64,000 nt of DNA, from NCBI RefSeq assembly GCF_014873705.1, contig NZ_JADBDS010000003.1, positions 558,001-622,000 on the forward strand, written 5' to 3'. The translations under genes were made by a program, and so were the position numbers. The notes beneath the pieces are model-generated. The model searched no databases, was not told the origin of the DNA, and was given only the letters and a program-made list of their open reading frames with translations. This document shows, piece after piece, positions 43,611 to 52,584 of the stretch; the stretch's first letter is position 1, and each line of letters starts with the position of its first letter. Source of the stretch: Mycobacterium sp. OAS707. GTDB lineage: Bacteria; Actinomycetota; Actinomycetes; Mycobacteriales; Mycobacteriaceae.

Positions 43611-45392
43611 TCAGGCAAGCGCTTTCACGGCGTCGCCGACGCCGGCGCGCAGGAAGCGGCCGGTCTTCAGAGTCGTGGCGTAACCGTCGCAGAACTGTCC
43701 GTCGCGGAAGACCACGGTGCCGTTGACACCGGTCGCGACGATCGCGGCGTCATTGCGGTTGACCATGCGGCTCAGGTCGCCGTAGAACGGCACCTTCTCC
43801 TCGTGATAAGCGTCGACCGAGGCGTCGAGGCCGGCCGGGTCGATCACCACGAAGTCCGCACGGTCGCCCTCACGCAACGTGCCTGCGTCCAGACCGAACC
43901 AGTCGGCGACCTCGGCGGTGAGCCGGTGCACCGCTCGCTGCAGGCTCAGGAACGGGCGCCCGGCGGCCTCTGCGTCGCGGACCCGCTTCAGCAATCGCAG
44001 CGAGAAGTTGTAGAAGGCCATGTTTCGCAGGTGCGCACCGGCGTCGGAGAAGCCCATGTGGACCGACGGATCCGCGGCCAGCTTGTCGAGTTGTTCGGGC
44101 CGGTGGTTGGCCACGATGGTGGTCCAGCGCACGTTGCGCTCGCCGTTCTCGACGAGCACATCCAAGAACGCATCAAGGGGATGCAGCCCGCGCTCGTCGG
44201 CGATCTGCCCAAAGCTCTTGCCGATCAATGTCTTATCCGGGCACTCGACGATGGTGGCGTCGTGAAAATCCCGATGCCACAACGTCGGGCCGAGCTTGCG
44301 GCGGTCGAACGACCTGCGGAACCGGCGACGGTAGTCGGTGTCGGCGAGCAGTTCGTTGCGCTGGATCTGGTCGCGCAGATGAAGCGCGGCGGTGCCTGCC
44401 CCGAACTCCTCGAACACGGGCAAGTCGATGCCGTCGGAGTACAGCTCGAACGGCACGGGAAGATGCTGGAACCGCACCAGCGAGTCGAAGACCTTGTTGA
44501 GAAGCCTTGTCCCTGGCCCGAATACGTGCACGGCGCCCGGAGCGGACTTGGCATCGGCCGACACCAGCAGGCTCATGCGCACGCCTGCACGCCGACCGAA
44601 CAGCCTGCTGCTGGTCAGGAAGAACATCAACGCTTCGAGGGGGTTCTTGGTGTTGGGTGCGCTCTGCAGAATTCGGCGGCGCTTGCGCAGCACGGAGATC
44701 AGTTTGCGGCGCTCCCGCCAGGTGGCGAACGTCGACGGCAGCGCGCGCGACCGGTAGCGGTCGCCGTCGAGTTTGTCGATGGGAGCGTCCATTCCGGACA
44801 TGCCGAGCAACCCGGCGTCGAGAGCCTGATCGAGCATGTCTGCCATCCGGTTCAATTCGGCTTCCGTCGGCTTGACGCCGTCGGTGGTGGCGCGGTCGAG
44901 GCCGAGAACAGCCGTGCGCAGATCCGAATGCCCAAGCATGGAGCCGACATTGGGGCCGAGCGGCAGTTCGTCGAGGGCGCGAACGTATTCCGCTGGCGTC
45001 GACCACGTCTTCTTGGCTTCCAGCGCACCGAGCACGTAGTCCCGGGGAACAGCTTCGACGCGGCTGAACAGATCGGCGGCGTCGTCGGAGTCGGCGTATA
45101 CAGCCGACAGCGAGCAGTTGCCCAACAGGATCGTTGTCACGCCGTGGCGGACCGACTCCCGCAGACCCGGGTCGAGCAGCACCTCCGCGTCGTAGTGCGT
45201 GTGCACGTCGATGAACCCCGGCGCGATCCACTTGCCCGCGGCATCGATGACGTCGGGGCAGCCCGCCTCGTCGACCGGGTCGGCCGAAACCGCGACGACG
45301 ATTCCGTCGCGAATCCCCAGCGTGCGAACCTGCGGCGCGGCTCCCGTGCCGTCGAACCACAGGCCGTTGCGAATGATGACGTCGTAGGGCAT
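43611..45392 (-). CDS. Amidohydrolase, N-acyl-D-amino-acid deacylase-like (Rv2913c-like)
   Basis: 593 residues of the metal-dependent amidohydrolase superfamily. The first metal ligands are in PGFIDVHTHYDAEVL; later motifs include MLGHSDLR, and the Asp in GFSDAGAHLRNMAF fits the catalytic acid. C-terminal GDRADFVVIDP is typical of the family. It should hydrolyse an N-acyl amino acid or related amide. ATG 45392. It is regulated by the TetR gene that follows. Confidence 0.88.
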   Translation of the reverse strand: MPYDVIIRNGLWFDGTGAAPQVRTLGIRDGIVVAVSADPVDEAGCPDVIDAAGKWIAPGFIDVHTHYDAEVLLDPGLRESVRHGVTTILLGNCSLSAVYADSDDAADLFSRVEAVPRDYVLGALEAKKTWSTPAEYVRALDELPLGPNVGSMLGHSDLRTAVLGLDRATTDGVKPTEAELNRMADMLDQALDAGLLGMSGMDAPIDKLDGDRYRSRALPSTFATWRERRKLISVLRKRRRILQSAPNTKNPLEALMFFLTSSRLFGRRAGVRMSLLVSADAKSAPGAVHVFGPGTRLLNKVFDSLVRFQHLPVPFELYSDGIDLPVFEEFGAGTAALHLRDQIQRNELLADTDYRRRFRRSFDRRKLGPTLWHRDFHDATIVECPDKTLIGKSFGQIADERGLHPLDAFLDVLVENGERNVRWTTIVANHRPEQLDKLAADPSVHMGFSDAGAHLRNMAFYNFSLRLLKRVRDAEAAGRPFLSLQRAVHRLTAEVADWFGLDAGTLREGDRADFVVIDPAGLDASVDAYHEEKVPFYGDLSRMVNRNDAAIVATGVNGTVVFRDGQFCDGYATTLKTGRFLRAGVGDAVKALA

Positions 45393-45414
45393 GGCGCCAA
45401 CGCTACAACAGAAA

Positions 45415-45426
45415 GTAAGTACTTAC
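45415..45426. promoter_or_regulatory. Palindromic TetR-type operator upstream of the amidohydrolase
   Basis: GTAAGTACTTAC is perfectly self-complementary and sits 23-34 bases before the amidohydrolase ATG, in the 39-base gap after galE1. That places it within the expected promoter. Its size is short for a TetR site, but the flanks are A-rich (AAAGTAAG, TTACAATC) and partially extend it. Confidence 0.6.
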
Positions 45427-45431
45427 AATCT

Positions 45432-46367
45432 TTATTGAGCGCGGAAGTAGTCGACTGTCCTGGCGACGCCCTCGTCGATGTCGACCTCCGGAGCCCACCC
45501 GAGCACTCGCCTGGCGCGGCTGATGTCGAGGCAGGACCGGCGCAGATCGCCGAGTCGCGGGGGGTGAAACTCCGGCTCGTCGGGGGCGCCCGCGGCCTTG
45601 GCGATCACCGAATGCAGTTGCCGCGTCGAGGTTTCGGTTCCGGTGGCGACGTTGAAGCGTTGCCCGTCACCGGCCTCGCCGGACGCCTTGACGAACGCGT
45701 CCACGACATCGTCGACAAATACGTAGTCGCGGGTGTCGCTGCCATCGCCGAAGATCTTGGTCGGCTTCCCCGCCAGCAGCGCCCTGGAAAAGATCGCCAC
45801 CACGCCCGCCTCGCCGTGCGGATCCTGGCGAGGCCCGTAGACGTTGCCCGGCGCGATGTGCGAGCACTGCAGGCCGTAGAGGTTGCGGTACATGTTCAGA
45901 TACACCTCGCCCGCGACCTTGCTTGCCGCATACGGCGACGACGGGTTTGTCGGCACGTCTTCACTGGTCGGGTATGTCGGCGGGGTGCCGTAGACGGAGC
46001 CGCCGGAGGAGGTGTGCACGATCTTGCGGACCCCGGCACGACGCGCCGCCTCGGCAAGCCGCACCGTGCCGACCACGTTGACCGAGGAATCGAACTGCGG
46101 GTCGTCGACCGAGAGCTTCACCGAGATCTGCGCGGCCAAGTGGAAAACCACCTCGGGTCGGGTGTCGGCGAGCAGCCCGATGAGGTCAGCGCTGACGATG
46201 TCGGCCTTGGCGAATTCGAAGCCGTCGTGCCGCTCTGCCGAGACGATGTTCTCGCTGCGCCCCGAGCTCAGGTCATCGACTCCTACAACCGTGTGTCCCT
46301 CTGCAAGAAGGCGGTCTACCAGCGTTGATCCGATGAAACCGGCTGCCCCGGTGACCAGTGTGCGCAT
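45432..46367 (-). CDS. galE1: NAD-dependent UDP-glucose/GlcNAc 4-epimerase (GalE1-like)
   Basis: 311-residue extended SDR. The NAD motif GAAGFIGS is at the N terminus; the catalytic Ser/Tyr/Lys triad is in HTSSGGSVYG and PYAASKVAGE. It interconverts UDP-Glc(NAc) and UDP-Gal(NAc) and, with PpgS, would supply galactosamine for the cell wall. It corresponds to Rv3634c. ATG 46367 is divergent from the GT-C-like gene by 57 bases. Confidence 0.92.
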   Translation of the reverse strand: MRTLVTGAAGFIGSTLVDRLLAEGHTVVGVDDLSSGRSENIVSAERHDGFEFAKADIVSADLIGLLADTRPEVVFHLAAQISVKLSVDDPQFDSSVNVVGTVRLAEAARRAGVRKIVHTSSGGSVYGTPPTYPTSEDVPTNPSSPYAASKVAGEVYLNMYRNLYGLQCSHIAPGNVYGPRQDPHGEAGVVAIFSRALLAGKPTKIFGDGSDTRDYVFVDDVVDAFVKASGEAGDGQRFNVATGTETSTRQLHSVIAKAAGAPDEPEFHPPRLGDLRRSCLDISRARRVLGWAPEVDIDEGVARTVDYFRAQ

Positions 46368-46424
46368 CGGCCCACCATACCGACGGCGGCTACGCGTCAG
46401 CTCTGTCCGTAGGCTCGACCACCG

Positions 46425-48188
46425 ATGAACTGGGTTGCCCGCACCGCCGCCGTGCTGATCGTGGTGCAGCTCGTCGTCCGGGCCGTGCTGGCGTTCCGAG
46501 GCTATTTCTACTGGGACGACCTGATCCTGACCGGCCGCGCAGGCACGCAGAGCCTGCTGTCGCCGGCGTATCTGTTCGACGACCACGACGGACACGTGAT
46601 GCCGGGCGCCTTCCTGGTCGCGGGCGGCATCACCCGTATCGCGCCGCTGAACTGGATCGGACCAGCGCTCAGCCTGGTGGTGCTGCAACTGCTGGCGTCG
46701 TTGGCACTGCTGCGGGCGCTGCACACGATTCTCGGCTGGCGCCCGGTGCTGCTGCTGCCGTTGACGTTCGCGTTGTTCACGCCGCTGTCGGTACCCGCAT
46801 TCGCATGGTGGGCGGCGGCACTGAACTCACTGCCGATGCTCGCCGCGCTGGCGTGGGTATGCGCCGACGCGGTGCTGTTGGTCCGCACCGGCAACCAGCG
46901 GTATGCGGTGACCGGGCTGCTGGTGTACTTCGGTGGCTTGCTGTTCTTCGAAAAGGCGGCCGTCATTCCGTTCGTCGCCTTCACGATCGCGGCGCTCTAC
47001 GCGCACGTCACCTCGACCGGCTCGGTGCTGCAGGTGTGGCGGCGCGGGCTGCGGCTGTGGGTGTCGGCGCTGGCCCTGACGGCGGCGTGGATCGGCGTCT
47101 ACCTGGTGGTGGTCGATCAGAAGCGGTGGAGCTTCGACCTGGCGATGACCTGGGACCTGTTGAGCCGCTCGGTAACTCACGGCATCGTGCCCGGTTTGGT
47201 CGGCGGACCGTGGGAGTGGCAGCGCTGGGCCCCGGCGTCGCCGTGGGCGACACCGCCGATCGCGGTGATGGTGCTGGGCTGGGTGGCGTTGGCGGGCGTG
47301 GTCGCGATCTCGTTGCTGCGCAAACAGCGAATCGGGGCGGTGTGGGCGGTGGCAGTCGGCTACGCGGTCGCCTGCCAGATTCCGATCTACCTGATGCGTT
47401 CGTCGCGGTTCACCGCACTCGAACTCGCGCAGACGCTGCGTTATCTGCCCGACCTCGTGGTGGTGTTGGCGCTGCTGCTCGCGGTCGGCCTGTGCGCGCC
47501 GAACCGCAAGCGATCGACATGGCTGGACGCCTCACGGCCCCGCACAGCTGTAATTGTCTGTCTCACAGTCATTTTCGCTGCGAGCAGCATGTACTCGACG
47601 GCTACGTTCATGACCATCTGGCGGGAGAACCCGACACAACCGTATCTGCAGAACGCCAGGGCGGGACTGGCGGCGGCGCATGCGGCATCGAGTGCGCCGA
47701 TGCTCGACCAGGAGGTCGACCCGATGGTGTTGCAGCGCGTTGTCGGGCCGGAGAACTTGGCCAGTCACATGTTCGCCCTGCTGCCGGATCGGCCCGACTT
47801 CGCAGGCGCGACAACAGATTTGCGCATGTTCGATGTGAGTGGGCACGTCATCGATGCGAAAGTCACGTGGGTGCGGTCGATCGCGCCAGGGCCCGAACCG
47901 AATTGCGGATATCTGGTACAGCCCGACTTTCCCGTTTCGATGAAACTGGATGGTCCACTGCTGCCTGCCGACTGGACAGCGGAGATCAACTACCTGGCCA
48001 ACAGCGACGGGTCGCTGACGATGTCGCTGTCGGAGGGCACGGAGACGAAGGTGCCGGTACGTCCCGGCCTCAACCGTGTCTTCGTCCGACTGCCGGGGGC
48101 AGGCGGTGCGATCAAGGTACGGGCGAACACGGCCGCGTTGTCGGTGTGTCTCGCGTCGGGGCCCGTCGGGTTCGTGGCGCCTCTCTAG
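46425..48188 (+). CDS. GT-C-like integral membrane protein (Rv3635-like)
   Basis: 587 residues with about 10-11 membrane helices in the first 400, and an extracytoplasmic C-terminal domain. The acidic pair YWDDLIL in the first outer loop is where GT-C glycosyltransferases bind the lipid-phosphate sugar. That and its place beside galE1/ppgS suggest a polyprenyl-phosphate-sugar-dependent glycosyltransferase of the cell envelope. TAGGCT at 46410-46415 could be a -10 box giving a very short leader. Acceptor not known. Confidence 0.82.
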   Translation: MNWVARTAAVLIVVQLVVRAVLAFRGYFYWDDLILTGRAGTQSLLSPAYLFDDHDGHVMPGAFLVAGGITRIAPLNWIGPALSLVVLQLLASLALLRALHTILGWRPVLLLPLTFALFTPLSVPAFAWWAAALNSLPMLAALAWVCADAVLLVRTGNQRYAVTGLLVYFGGLLFFEKAAVIPFVAFTIAALYAHVTSTGSVLQVWRRGLRLWVSALALTAAWIGVYLVVVDQKRWSFDLAMTWDLLSRSVTHGIVPGLVGGPWEWQRWAPASPWATPPIAVMVLGWVALAGVVAISLLRKQRIGAVWAVAVGYAVACQIPIYLMRSSRFTALELAQTLRYLPDLVVVLALLLAVGLCAPNRKRSTWLDASRPRTAVIVCLTVIFAASSMYSTATFMTIWRENPTQPYLQNARAGLAAAHAASSAPMLDQEVDPMVLQRVVGPENLASHMFALLPDRPDFAGATTDLRMFDVSGHVIDAKVTWVRSIAPGPEPNCGYLVQPDFPVSMKLDGPLLPADWTAEINYLANSDGSLTMSLSEGTETKVPVRPGLNRVFVRLPGAGGAIKVRANTAALSVCLASGPVGFVAPL

Positions 48189-48206
48189 TCATGCCAGTCT
48201 GAATGG

Positions 48207-48575
48207 ATGACAGACATCCGTGAACAGGGCCTGCGGGTCTTTCGTGAACTTCTGCCGGGCGCTGCCACAGCAGAGAGGTTGCGGGACGGCAAGTTCGGTG
48301 ACGAGCTGATGGAGATCGGCATCGACAACGTCTTCGGACGGCTGTGGGGACGCGACGGCCTGAGCCGACGTGACCGCAGCCTCGTCACGCTCGGCATCCT
48401 GATCTCGTTGCGCGCCACCGACGAGCTTTCGATTCACTTCCAGATCGCTCGCACCAACGGTCTCACCGAAGACGAGATCGCCGAAGTCATCTACCACGCC
48501 AGCGGATACGCGGGCTTTCCCGCGGCCAACACCGCCCGCAAGATCGCCCGCGAGGTGTTTGACGAGTCACAGTGA
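48207..48575 (+). CDS. Carboxymuconolactone decarboxylase family protein
   Basis: 122 residues from ATG 48207. The helical CMD domain signature is plain (GLSRRDRSLVTLGILISL, ELSIHFQIARTNGLTEDEIAEVIYHASGYAGFPAA). The pattern matches 4-carboxymuconolactone decarboxylase proper rather than the CxxC AhpD peroxidase type: there is no CxxC. It is coupled by GTGA to the hydrolase, suggesting a small aromatic or lactone catabolic unit. Confidence 0.88.
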   Translation: MTDIREQGLRVFRELLPGAATAERLRDGKFGDELMEIGIDNVFGRLWGRDGLSRRDRSLVTLGILISLRATDELSIHFQIARTNGLTEDEIAEVIYHASGYAGFPAANTARKIAREVFDESQ

Positions 48576-49471
48576 CGGGGAACGTGAGCGGTATGCCGCT
48601 CGCACCTGTGCGCCACCGCCGCATCACCGTCGACGGGATCGACACCTTCTACCGCGAGTCCGGTCCCACCGACGCTCCCGTCGTGCTGCTTCCGCACGGC
48701 TACCCGTGCTCGTCGTACGCCTACCGCCACCTGTTGGCCCACCTCGGCGCGCGCTGGCGATGCATTGCGCCAGACCTACCCGGATTCGGTTACAGCGCAA
48801 CACCTTCCACTGACAGCTTCGGCTACACGTTCGACGCCTACGCGGAGTTTCTGCAAGCCTTCGTCGAAACCATGGGCCTGACGCGCTACGTGGTCTGGTT
48901 GCACGACTACGGTTCGCAGTTCGGCTTGCGTCTGGCGCTTCACCAACCCGACCGCATCGCCGGGCTCGTCATCCAAAACGGAGACATCTACGAGGATGCG
49001 TTCGGCCCGAAGTACGAGTTTCTCAAGAAGTCATGGAGCAACCCGGGCCCCGACGCGCGACGCCGCATCGCCCAACACGTCACGTTCGACGGCTTCCGCA
49101 GCGAGTTCGTCGGCGAGCTGCCCGATGACGTCGCCGACCGCATCAGCCCCGACCTGTGGACGCTGCACTGGTCGCTGATGTCCACGCCCGACCGCGTCGC
49201 CAACCTGATCCGTCTGCTCGAGGACCAGCCGTCGACGCTGGAGTGGTTCTCCAAGGAGCAGGCATACCTTCGCGAGCACCGGCCGCCGACGCTGATCGTC
49301 TGGGGTTTTCATGACGGGTACATGCCGGAGGAGTCGGCCCGCGCCTACCATCGCGATTTGCCGGACGCGCCGCTGCACCTGCTCGGCGGTGGGCACTGGC
49401 TGCTGGAAACGCACCTCGACGAGGTGGCGCCTCTGGTGCAGGACTTCTTGACTAGCGCATATGGCCGGTGA
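48572..49471 (+). CDS. Alpha/beta hydrolase (haloalkane dehalogenase/epoxide hydrolase-like)
   Basis: 299 residues if GTG 48572 is used; ATG 48593 (MPLAPVRHRR) is equally plausible. The oxyanion motif is PHGYPCSSYAYR, the nucleophile Asp is in WLHDYGSQFG and the His in GGGHWLLETH. An Asp nucleophile favours epoxide hydrolase or dehalogenase chemistry over ester hydrolysis. The GTG overlaps the CMD stop. Confidence 0.85.
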   Translation: MTGNVSGMPLAPVRHRRITVDGIDTFYRESGPTDAPVVLLPHGYPCSSYAYRHLLAHLGARWRCIAPDLPGFGYSATPSTDSFGYTFDAYAEFLQAFVETMGLTRYVVWLHDYGSQFGLRLALHQPDRIAGLVIQNGDIYEDAFGPKYEFLKKSWSNPGPDARRRIAQHVTFDGFRSEFVGELPDDVADRISPDLWTLHWSLMSTPDRVANLIRLLEDQPSTLEWFSKEQAYLREHRPPTLIVWGFHDGYMPEESARAYHRDLPDAPLHLLGGGHWLLETHLDEVAPLVQDFLTSAYGR

Positions 49472-49555
49472 AATCCCCGCGAGCGACCGCAGAATGCCAG
49501 TAGGACTCGGCGCGTCGCGTACAAACACGGTCATTCGCGGGAAGGGAACGGCTTG

Positions 49556-49628
49556 AGCCACCTAGGAGAATCGAACTCCTGACCTATTCATTACGAGTGA
49601 ATCGCTCTACCGACTGAGCTAAGGTGGC
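49556..49628 (-). tRNA. tRNA-Thr (CGU)
   Basis: Full cloverleaf on the minus strand: acceptor GCCACCT/AGGTGGC, D arm GCTC/GAGC, anticodon stem ATTCA/TGAAT with loop CTCGTAA (anticodon CGU), T arm AGGAG/CTCCT with TTCGATT loop, discriminator U. CCA is not encoded. It reads ACG threonine codons. M. tuberculosis has a tRNA-Thr at the same place, next to holB. Confidence 0.96.
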
Positions 49629-49686
49629 GCGCCCGGCCTCTGTCCGGGCGGGACGAGTCTACGGCAGGCCCCAGTCGCAACCCAAG

Positions 49687-50895
49687 TCAGTTCCGCAGGG
49701 CCTGCCCGACGGTGGCCACCATGGCATCGACCGCGAACTTCGGCTTCACGTTCACCGCCAGCGCGTCCCGGCACTCCAGCACCGCCTCGATGCAACGCAA
49801 CAGCTTCTCCGGTGACGCGTGCGCGGCCATCGCCGCCACCCGATCGGTCATGTCCGGATGGTTGGCCTGGACCTGGCCTGCTCCCGACGACACGAGCAGC
49901 GCATCGCGGAAATATGTCGCCAGGTCGATCAGCGCGCGGTCCAACGCATCGCGTGACGCTCGCGTCTGCCGCGACTTCTGCCGTCGCTCAAGGTCTTTGA
50001 TGGCACCCGTGGCGCCGCGCAACGTTCCGGTGGTGCCCTTACCGGTGCCGCCCGCGCCGAGCGCGGTGCGCAACTCCTCGGTCTCGGCCTCGTTGCGGTC
50101 TTCGGTCAGCGCCCGCGCCTCGGCCTCGGCCGTCGCCACCAACTCCTCGGCCGCGGCGTAGGCCCGCGACGGCGTCGCCGCGTCACGCGCCAGCCCGAGG
50201 GCACGCTGCCGCCGCTCACGCGCCTGCTCGTCGGTGGCCAGCCGCCGCGCGCGCCCCACATGGCCACCGCTGACCGACGCCGCCCAGACGGCCTCGTCCT
50301 CCGGCAGTTCGTCGGTCTCGATCAGCACCCTGGCGATCGCATCGACCGGCGGCGTGACCAGTGCCACATGCCGGCACCGCGAGCGCAGCGTGATGGCGAT
50401 GTCCTCGGGGTCGACGGACGGCGCGCACAGCAGGAACACCGTCGACGGCGGCGGCTCCTCGACCACCTTGAGCAGCGCGTTCGCGGCGCCTTCCGTGAGC
50501 CGGTCGGCGTCCTCGACCACCACGATCTGCCAGCGCCCTGTCCCAGGACGGCGCGACGCGATCTGCACGATGGTGCGCATCTCGTCGACACCGATCGACA
50601 AGCCCTCGGGGATGATCCGGCGCACGTCGGCGTGGGTCCCGGCCATCGTCGTGGTGCAGGCCCGGCATTCTCCGCAGCCGGGGATGCCCTCGGAGGTGCA
50701 TTGCAGCGCAGCGGCGAAGCACAGCGCCGCGACCGAACGGCCCGAGCCGGGCGGCCCGGTGATCAACCAGGCGTGTGTCATGGTCCCGGCTGAAAGGACA
50801 CTGTGAGCCGAATCACCGCGGGCGGCCTGCGCCGCGGCAACCAGTTCCGATTCCACGGCGTCTTGCCCCACCAGACGCGAAAACACACCGGCCAT
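49687..50895 (-). CDS. holB: DNA polymerase III subunit delta'
   Basis: 402 residues from ATG 50895 (MAGVFSRLVGQDAVESEL). AAA+ clamp-loader features: ITGPPGSGRSVAA (a modified P-loop, Arg instead of Lys as expected for the non-ATP-binding delta' subunit), zinc-binding cysteines in CTSEGIPGCGECRAC and the TLRSRCRHVAL sensor. It loads the sliding clamp. Longer in-frame opening to 51486 is shadow of the cyclase gene. Counterpart of Rv3644c. Confidence 0.94.
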   Translation of the reverse strand: MAGVFSRLVGQDAVESELVAAAQAARGDSAHSVLSAGTMTHAWLITGPPGSGRSVAALCFAAALQCTSEGIPGCGECRACTTTMAGTHADVRRIIPEGLSIGVDEMRTIVQIASRRPGTGRWQIVVVEDADRLTEGAANALLKVVEEPPPSTVFLLCAPSVDPEDIAITLRSRCRHVALVTPPVDAIARVLIETDELPEDEAVWAASVSGGHVGRARRLATDEQARERRQRALGLARDAATPSRAYAAAEELVATAEAEARALTEDRNEAETEELRTALGAGGTGKGTTGTLRGATGAIKDLERRQKSRQTRASRDALDRALIDLATYFRDALLVSSGAGQVQANHPDMTDRVAAMAAHASPEKLLRCIEAVLECRDALAVNVKPKFAVDAMVATVGQALRN

Positions 50896-50976
50896 CGAGA
50901 TAACAGTAATGCTGCGAACCGACACGTCCGTCCCACAGCACCCTTTTCCGTCCGCCCCGCCCGATACGGTTGAGCT

Positions 50977-52584
50977 GTGAGCACGGAGGCCATTCCGATC
51001 AGGCGAATCAGCGGATTCGTCCGCTGGGCTGCGCGCACGCCGTGGCCGGTGTTCACGCTGGGCATGCTGCAGAGCGACATCATCGGCGCGCTGTTCGTGC
51101 TCGGCTTCCTTCGCTTCGGCCTGCCGCCCGAGGACCGCATCCAGCTGCAGGATTTGCCGGCCTTCAACCTGGCGGTGTTCCTCGGCTACCTGTTCCTGTC
51201 GTTCACCGTGGGCTCGTATCTGAGCCTGCGACTGCTGATCCCGGTGATGCGGTGGCAACGCCGAGACACGCTGCTCGGCGACTCGGATCCATCCAGTACT
51301 GAGCTCGCGCGGGCCCGCGCATTGAAGATGCCGTTCTATCGCACCCTGATCAGCGTCGCGAACTGGTGCCTCGGCTCGATCGTGTTCATCGTCGCCAGCT
51401 GGCCGGTCGCCAGCAGGTCCGCGCCGGTGGTGGCCGTCGCGACGGGACTTGGCGCCACCGCGACGGCGATCATCGGCTACCTGCAATCCGAGCGAGTGCT
51501 GCGGCCGGTCGCCGTGGCTGCCCTGCGAGGCGGCGTGCCCGAGAACTTCCGGGCGCCCGGCGTCATCCAGCGTCAGGTGCTGACCTGGGTGCTGTCCACC
51601 GCCGTGCCGGTGCTGGCGATCGTGTTGGCCTTGGTGGCAAGCAAGTTTCAGATCCTCACCGCGTCAGCGGACCGCCTCACCACGCCGATCCTGCTGCTCG
51701 CCGTCGCCGCGTTGGTGATCGGGCTGTTCGGCACGGTGCTGGTGGCCATGTCGATCGCCGACCCGCTGCGCCAATTGCGTTGGGCGCTTGGCGAAGTGCA
51801 ACGCGGCAACTACAACGCGCATATGCAGATCTACGACGCCAGCGAATTGGGCTTGTTGCAGGCCGGGTTCAACGACATGGTGCGCGACCTTGCCGAGCGG
51901 CAACGGCTGCGCGACCTGTTCGGCCGGTACGTCGGCGAAGACGTGGCTCGTCGCGCGCTCGAACGCGGCACCGAGCTCGGCGGCCAAGAGCGCGATGCCG
52001 CAGTGCTTTTCGTCGACCTGGTCGGTTCGACGCACTTGGCGTCGACACGCCCGGCGGCCGAGGTCGTCAGCCTGCTCAACGAGTTCTTCCGCGTCGTCGT
52101 CGACACCGTCAACCGGCACGGCGGCTTCGTCAACAAGTTCCAGGGTGACGCGGCGTTGTGCATCTTCGGCGCACCGATCGAACACCCCGACGCGTGCGGT
52201 GCGGCGCTGGCCGCATCGCGTGAGCTGCACGACGAACTGATCACCGTGCTCGGCGAGACGGAGTTCGGCATCGGCGTCTCCGCCGGACGCGCCATCGCCG
52301 GCCACATCGGCGCGCAGGCCCGCTTCGAGTACACAGTGATCGGCGACCCGGTCAACGAGGCCGCCCGGCTGACAGAGCTGGCGAAACTCGAGCCGGGCCA
52401 CGTGCTCGCATCGGCGATCGCGGTCAGCGGCGCGCTCGACGCAGAGGCACTGTGCTGGGATGTCGGCGAGATCGTCGAACTGCGCGGCCGCACCGCACCC
52501 ACTCAGCTGGCCCGCCCGCTGAACCTGGTGTCGCCAAGCGAAGCCGCTCATCCCGACGACGTCCGGAGCGACGCGACGCGCTAG
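50977..52584 (+). CDS. Membrane class III adenylate cyclase with HAMP domain (Rv3645-like)
   Basis: 535 residues from GTG 50977. Six membrane helices, then HAMP (IADPLRQLRWALGEVQRGNY) and a cyclase domain. Metal-binding aspartates are in VLFVDLVGST and KFQGDAALCIFG; transition-state residues lie in VIGDPVNEAARL. It makes cAMP from ATP at the inner face of the membrane. In M. tuberculosis Rv3645 is a major cAMP source responsive to fatty acids. It is divergent from holB and convergent with topA, overlapping by four bases. Confidence 0.93.
   Translation: MSTEAIPIRRISGFVRWAARTPWPVFTLGMLQSDIIGALFVLGFLRFGLPPEDRIQLQDLPAFNLAVFLGYLFLSFTVGSYLSLRLLIPVMRWQRRDTLLGDSDPSSTELARARALKMPFYRTLISVANWCLGSIVFIVASWPVASRSAPVVAVATGLGATATAIIGYLQSERVLRPVAVAALRGGVPENFRAPGVIQRQVLTWVLSTAVPVLAIVLALVASKFQILTASADRLTTPILLLAVAALVIGLFGTVLVAMSIADPLRQLRWALGEVQRGNYNAHMQIYDASELGLLQAGFNDMVRDLAERQRLRDLFGRYVGEDVARRALERGTELGGQERDAAVLFVDLVGSTHLASTRPAAEVVSLLNEFFRVVVDTVNRHGGFVNKFQGDAALCIFGAPIEHPDACGAALAASRELHDELITVLGETEFGIGVSAGRAIAGHIGAQARFEYTVIGDPVNEAARLTELAKLEPGHVLASAIAVSGALDAEALCWDVGEIVELRGRTAPTQLARPLNLVSPSEAAHPDDVRSDATR

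Noticed and set aside
43608..46328. 906-codon open frame opposite the amidohydrolase and galE1
   Set aside because: It spans two real genes and their gap on the other strand; composition is of a shadow.
46358..48202. 614-codon open frame overlapping the GT-C-like gene in another frame
   Set aside because: Arg/Gly-rich nonsense translation; the membrane protein frame is plainly the coding one.
48207..48575. AhpD-type alkylhydroperoxidase
   Set aside because: The redox CxxC motif of AhpD is absent; it is the decarboxylase-type CMD fold.
50896..51486. N-terminal extension of holB
   Set aside because: It runs antisense through the divergent cyclase gene and resembles no clamp-loader sequence; ATG 50895 gives a normal delta' start.
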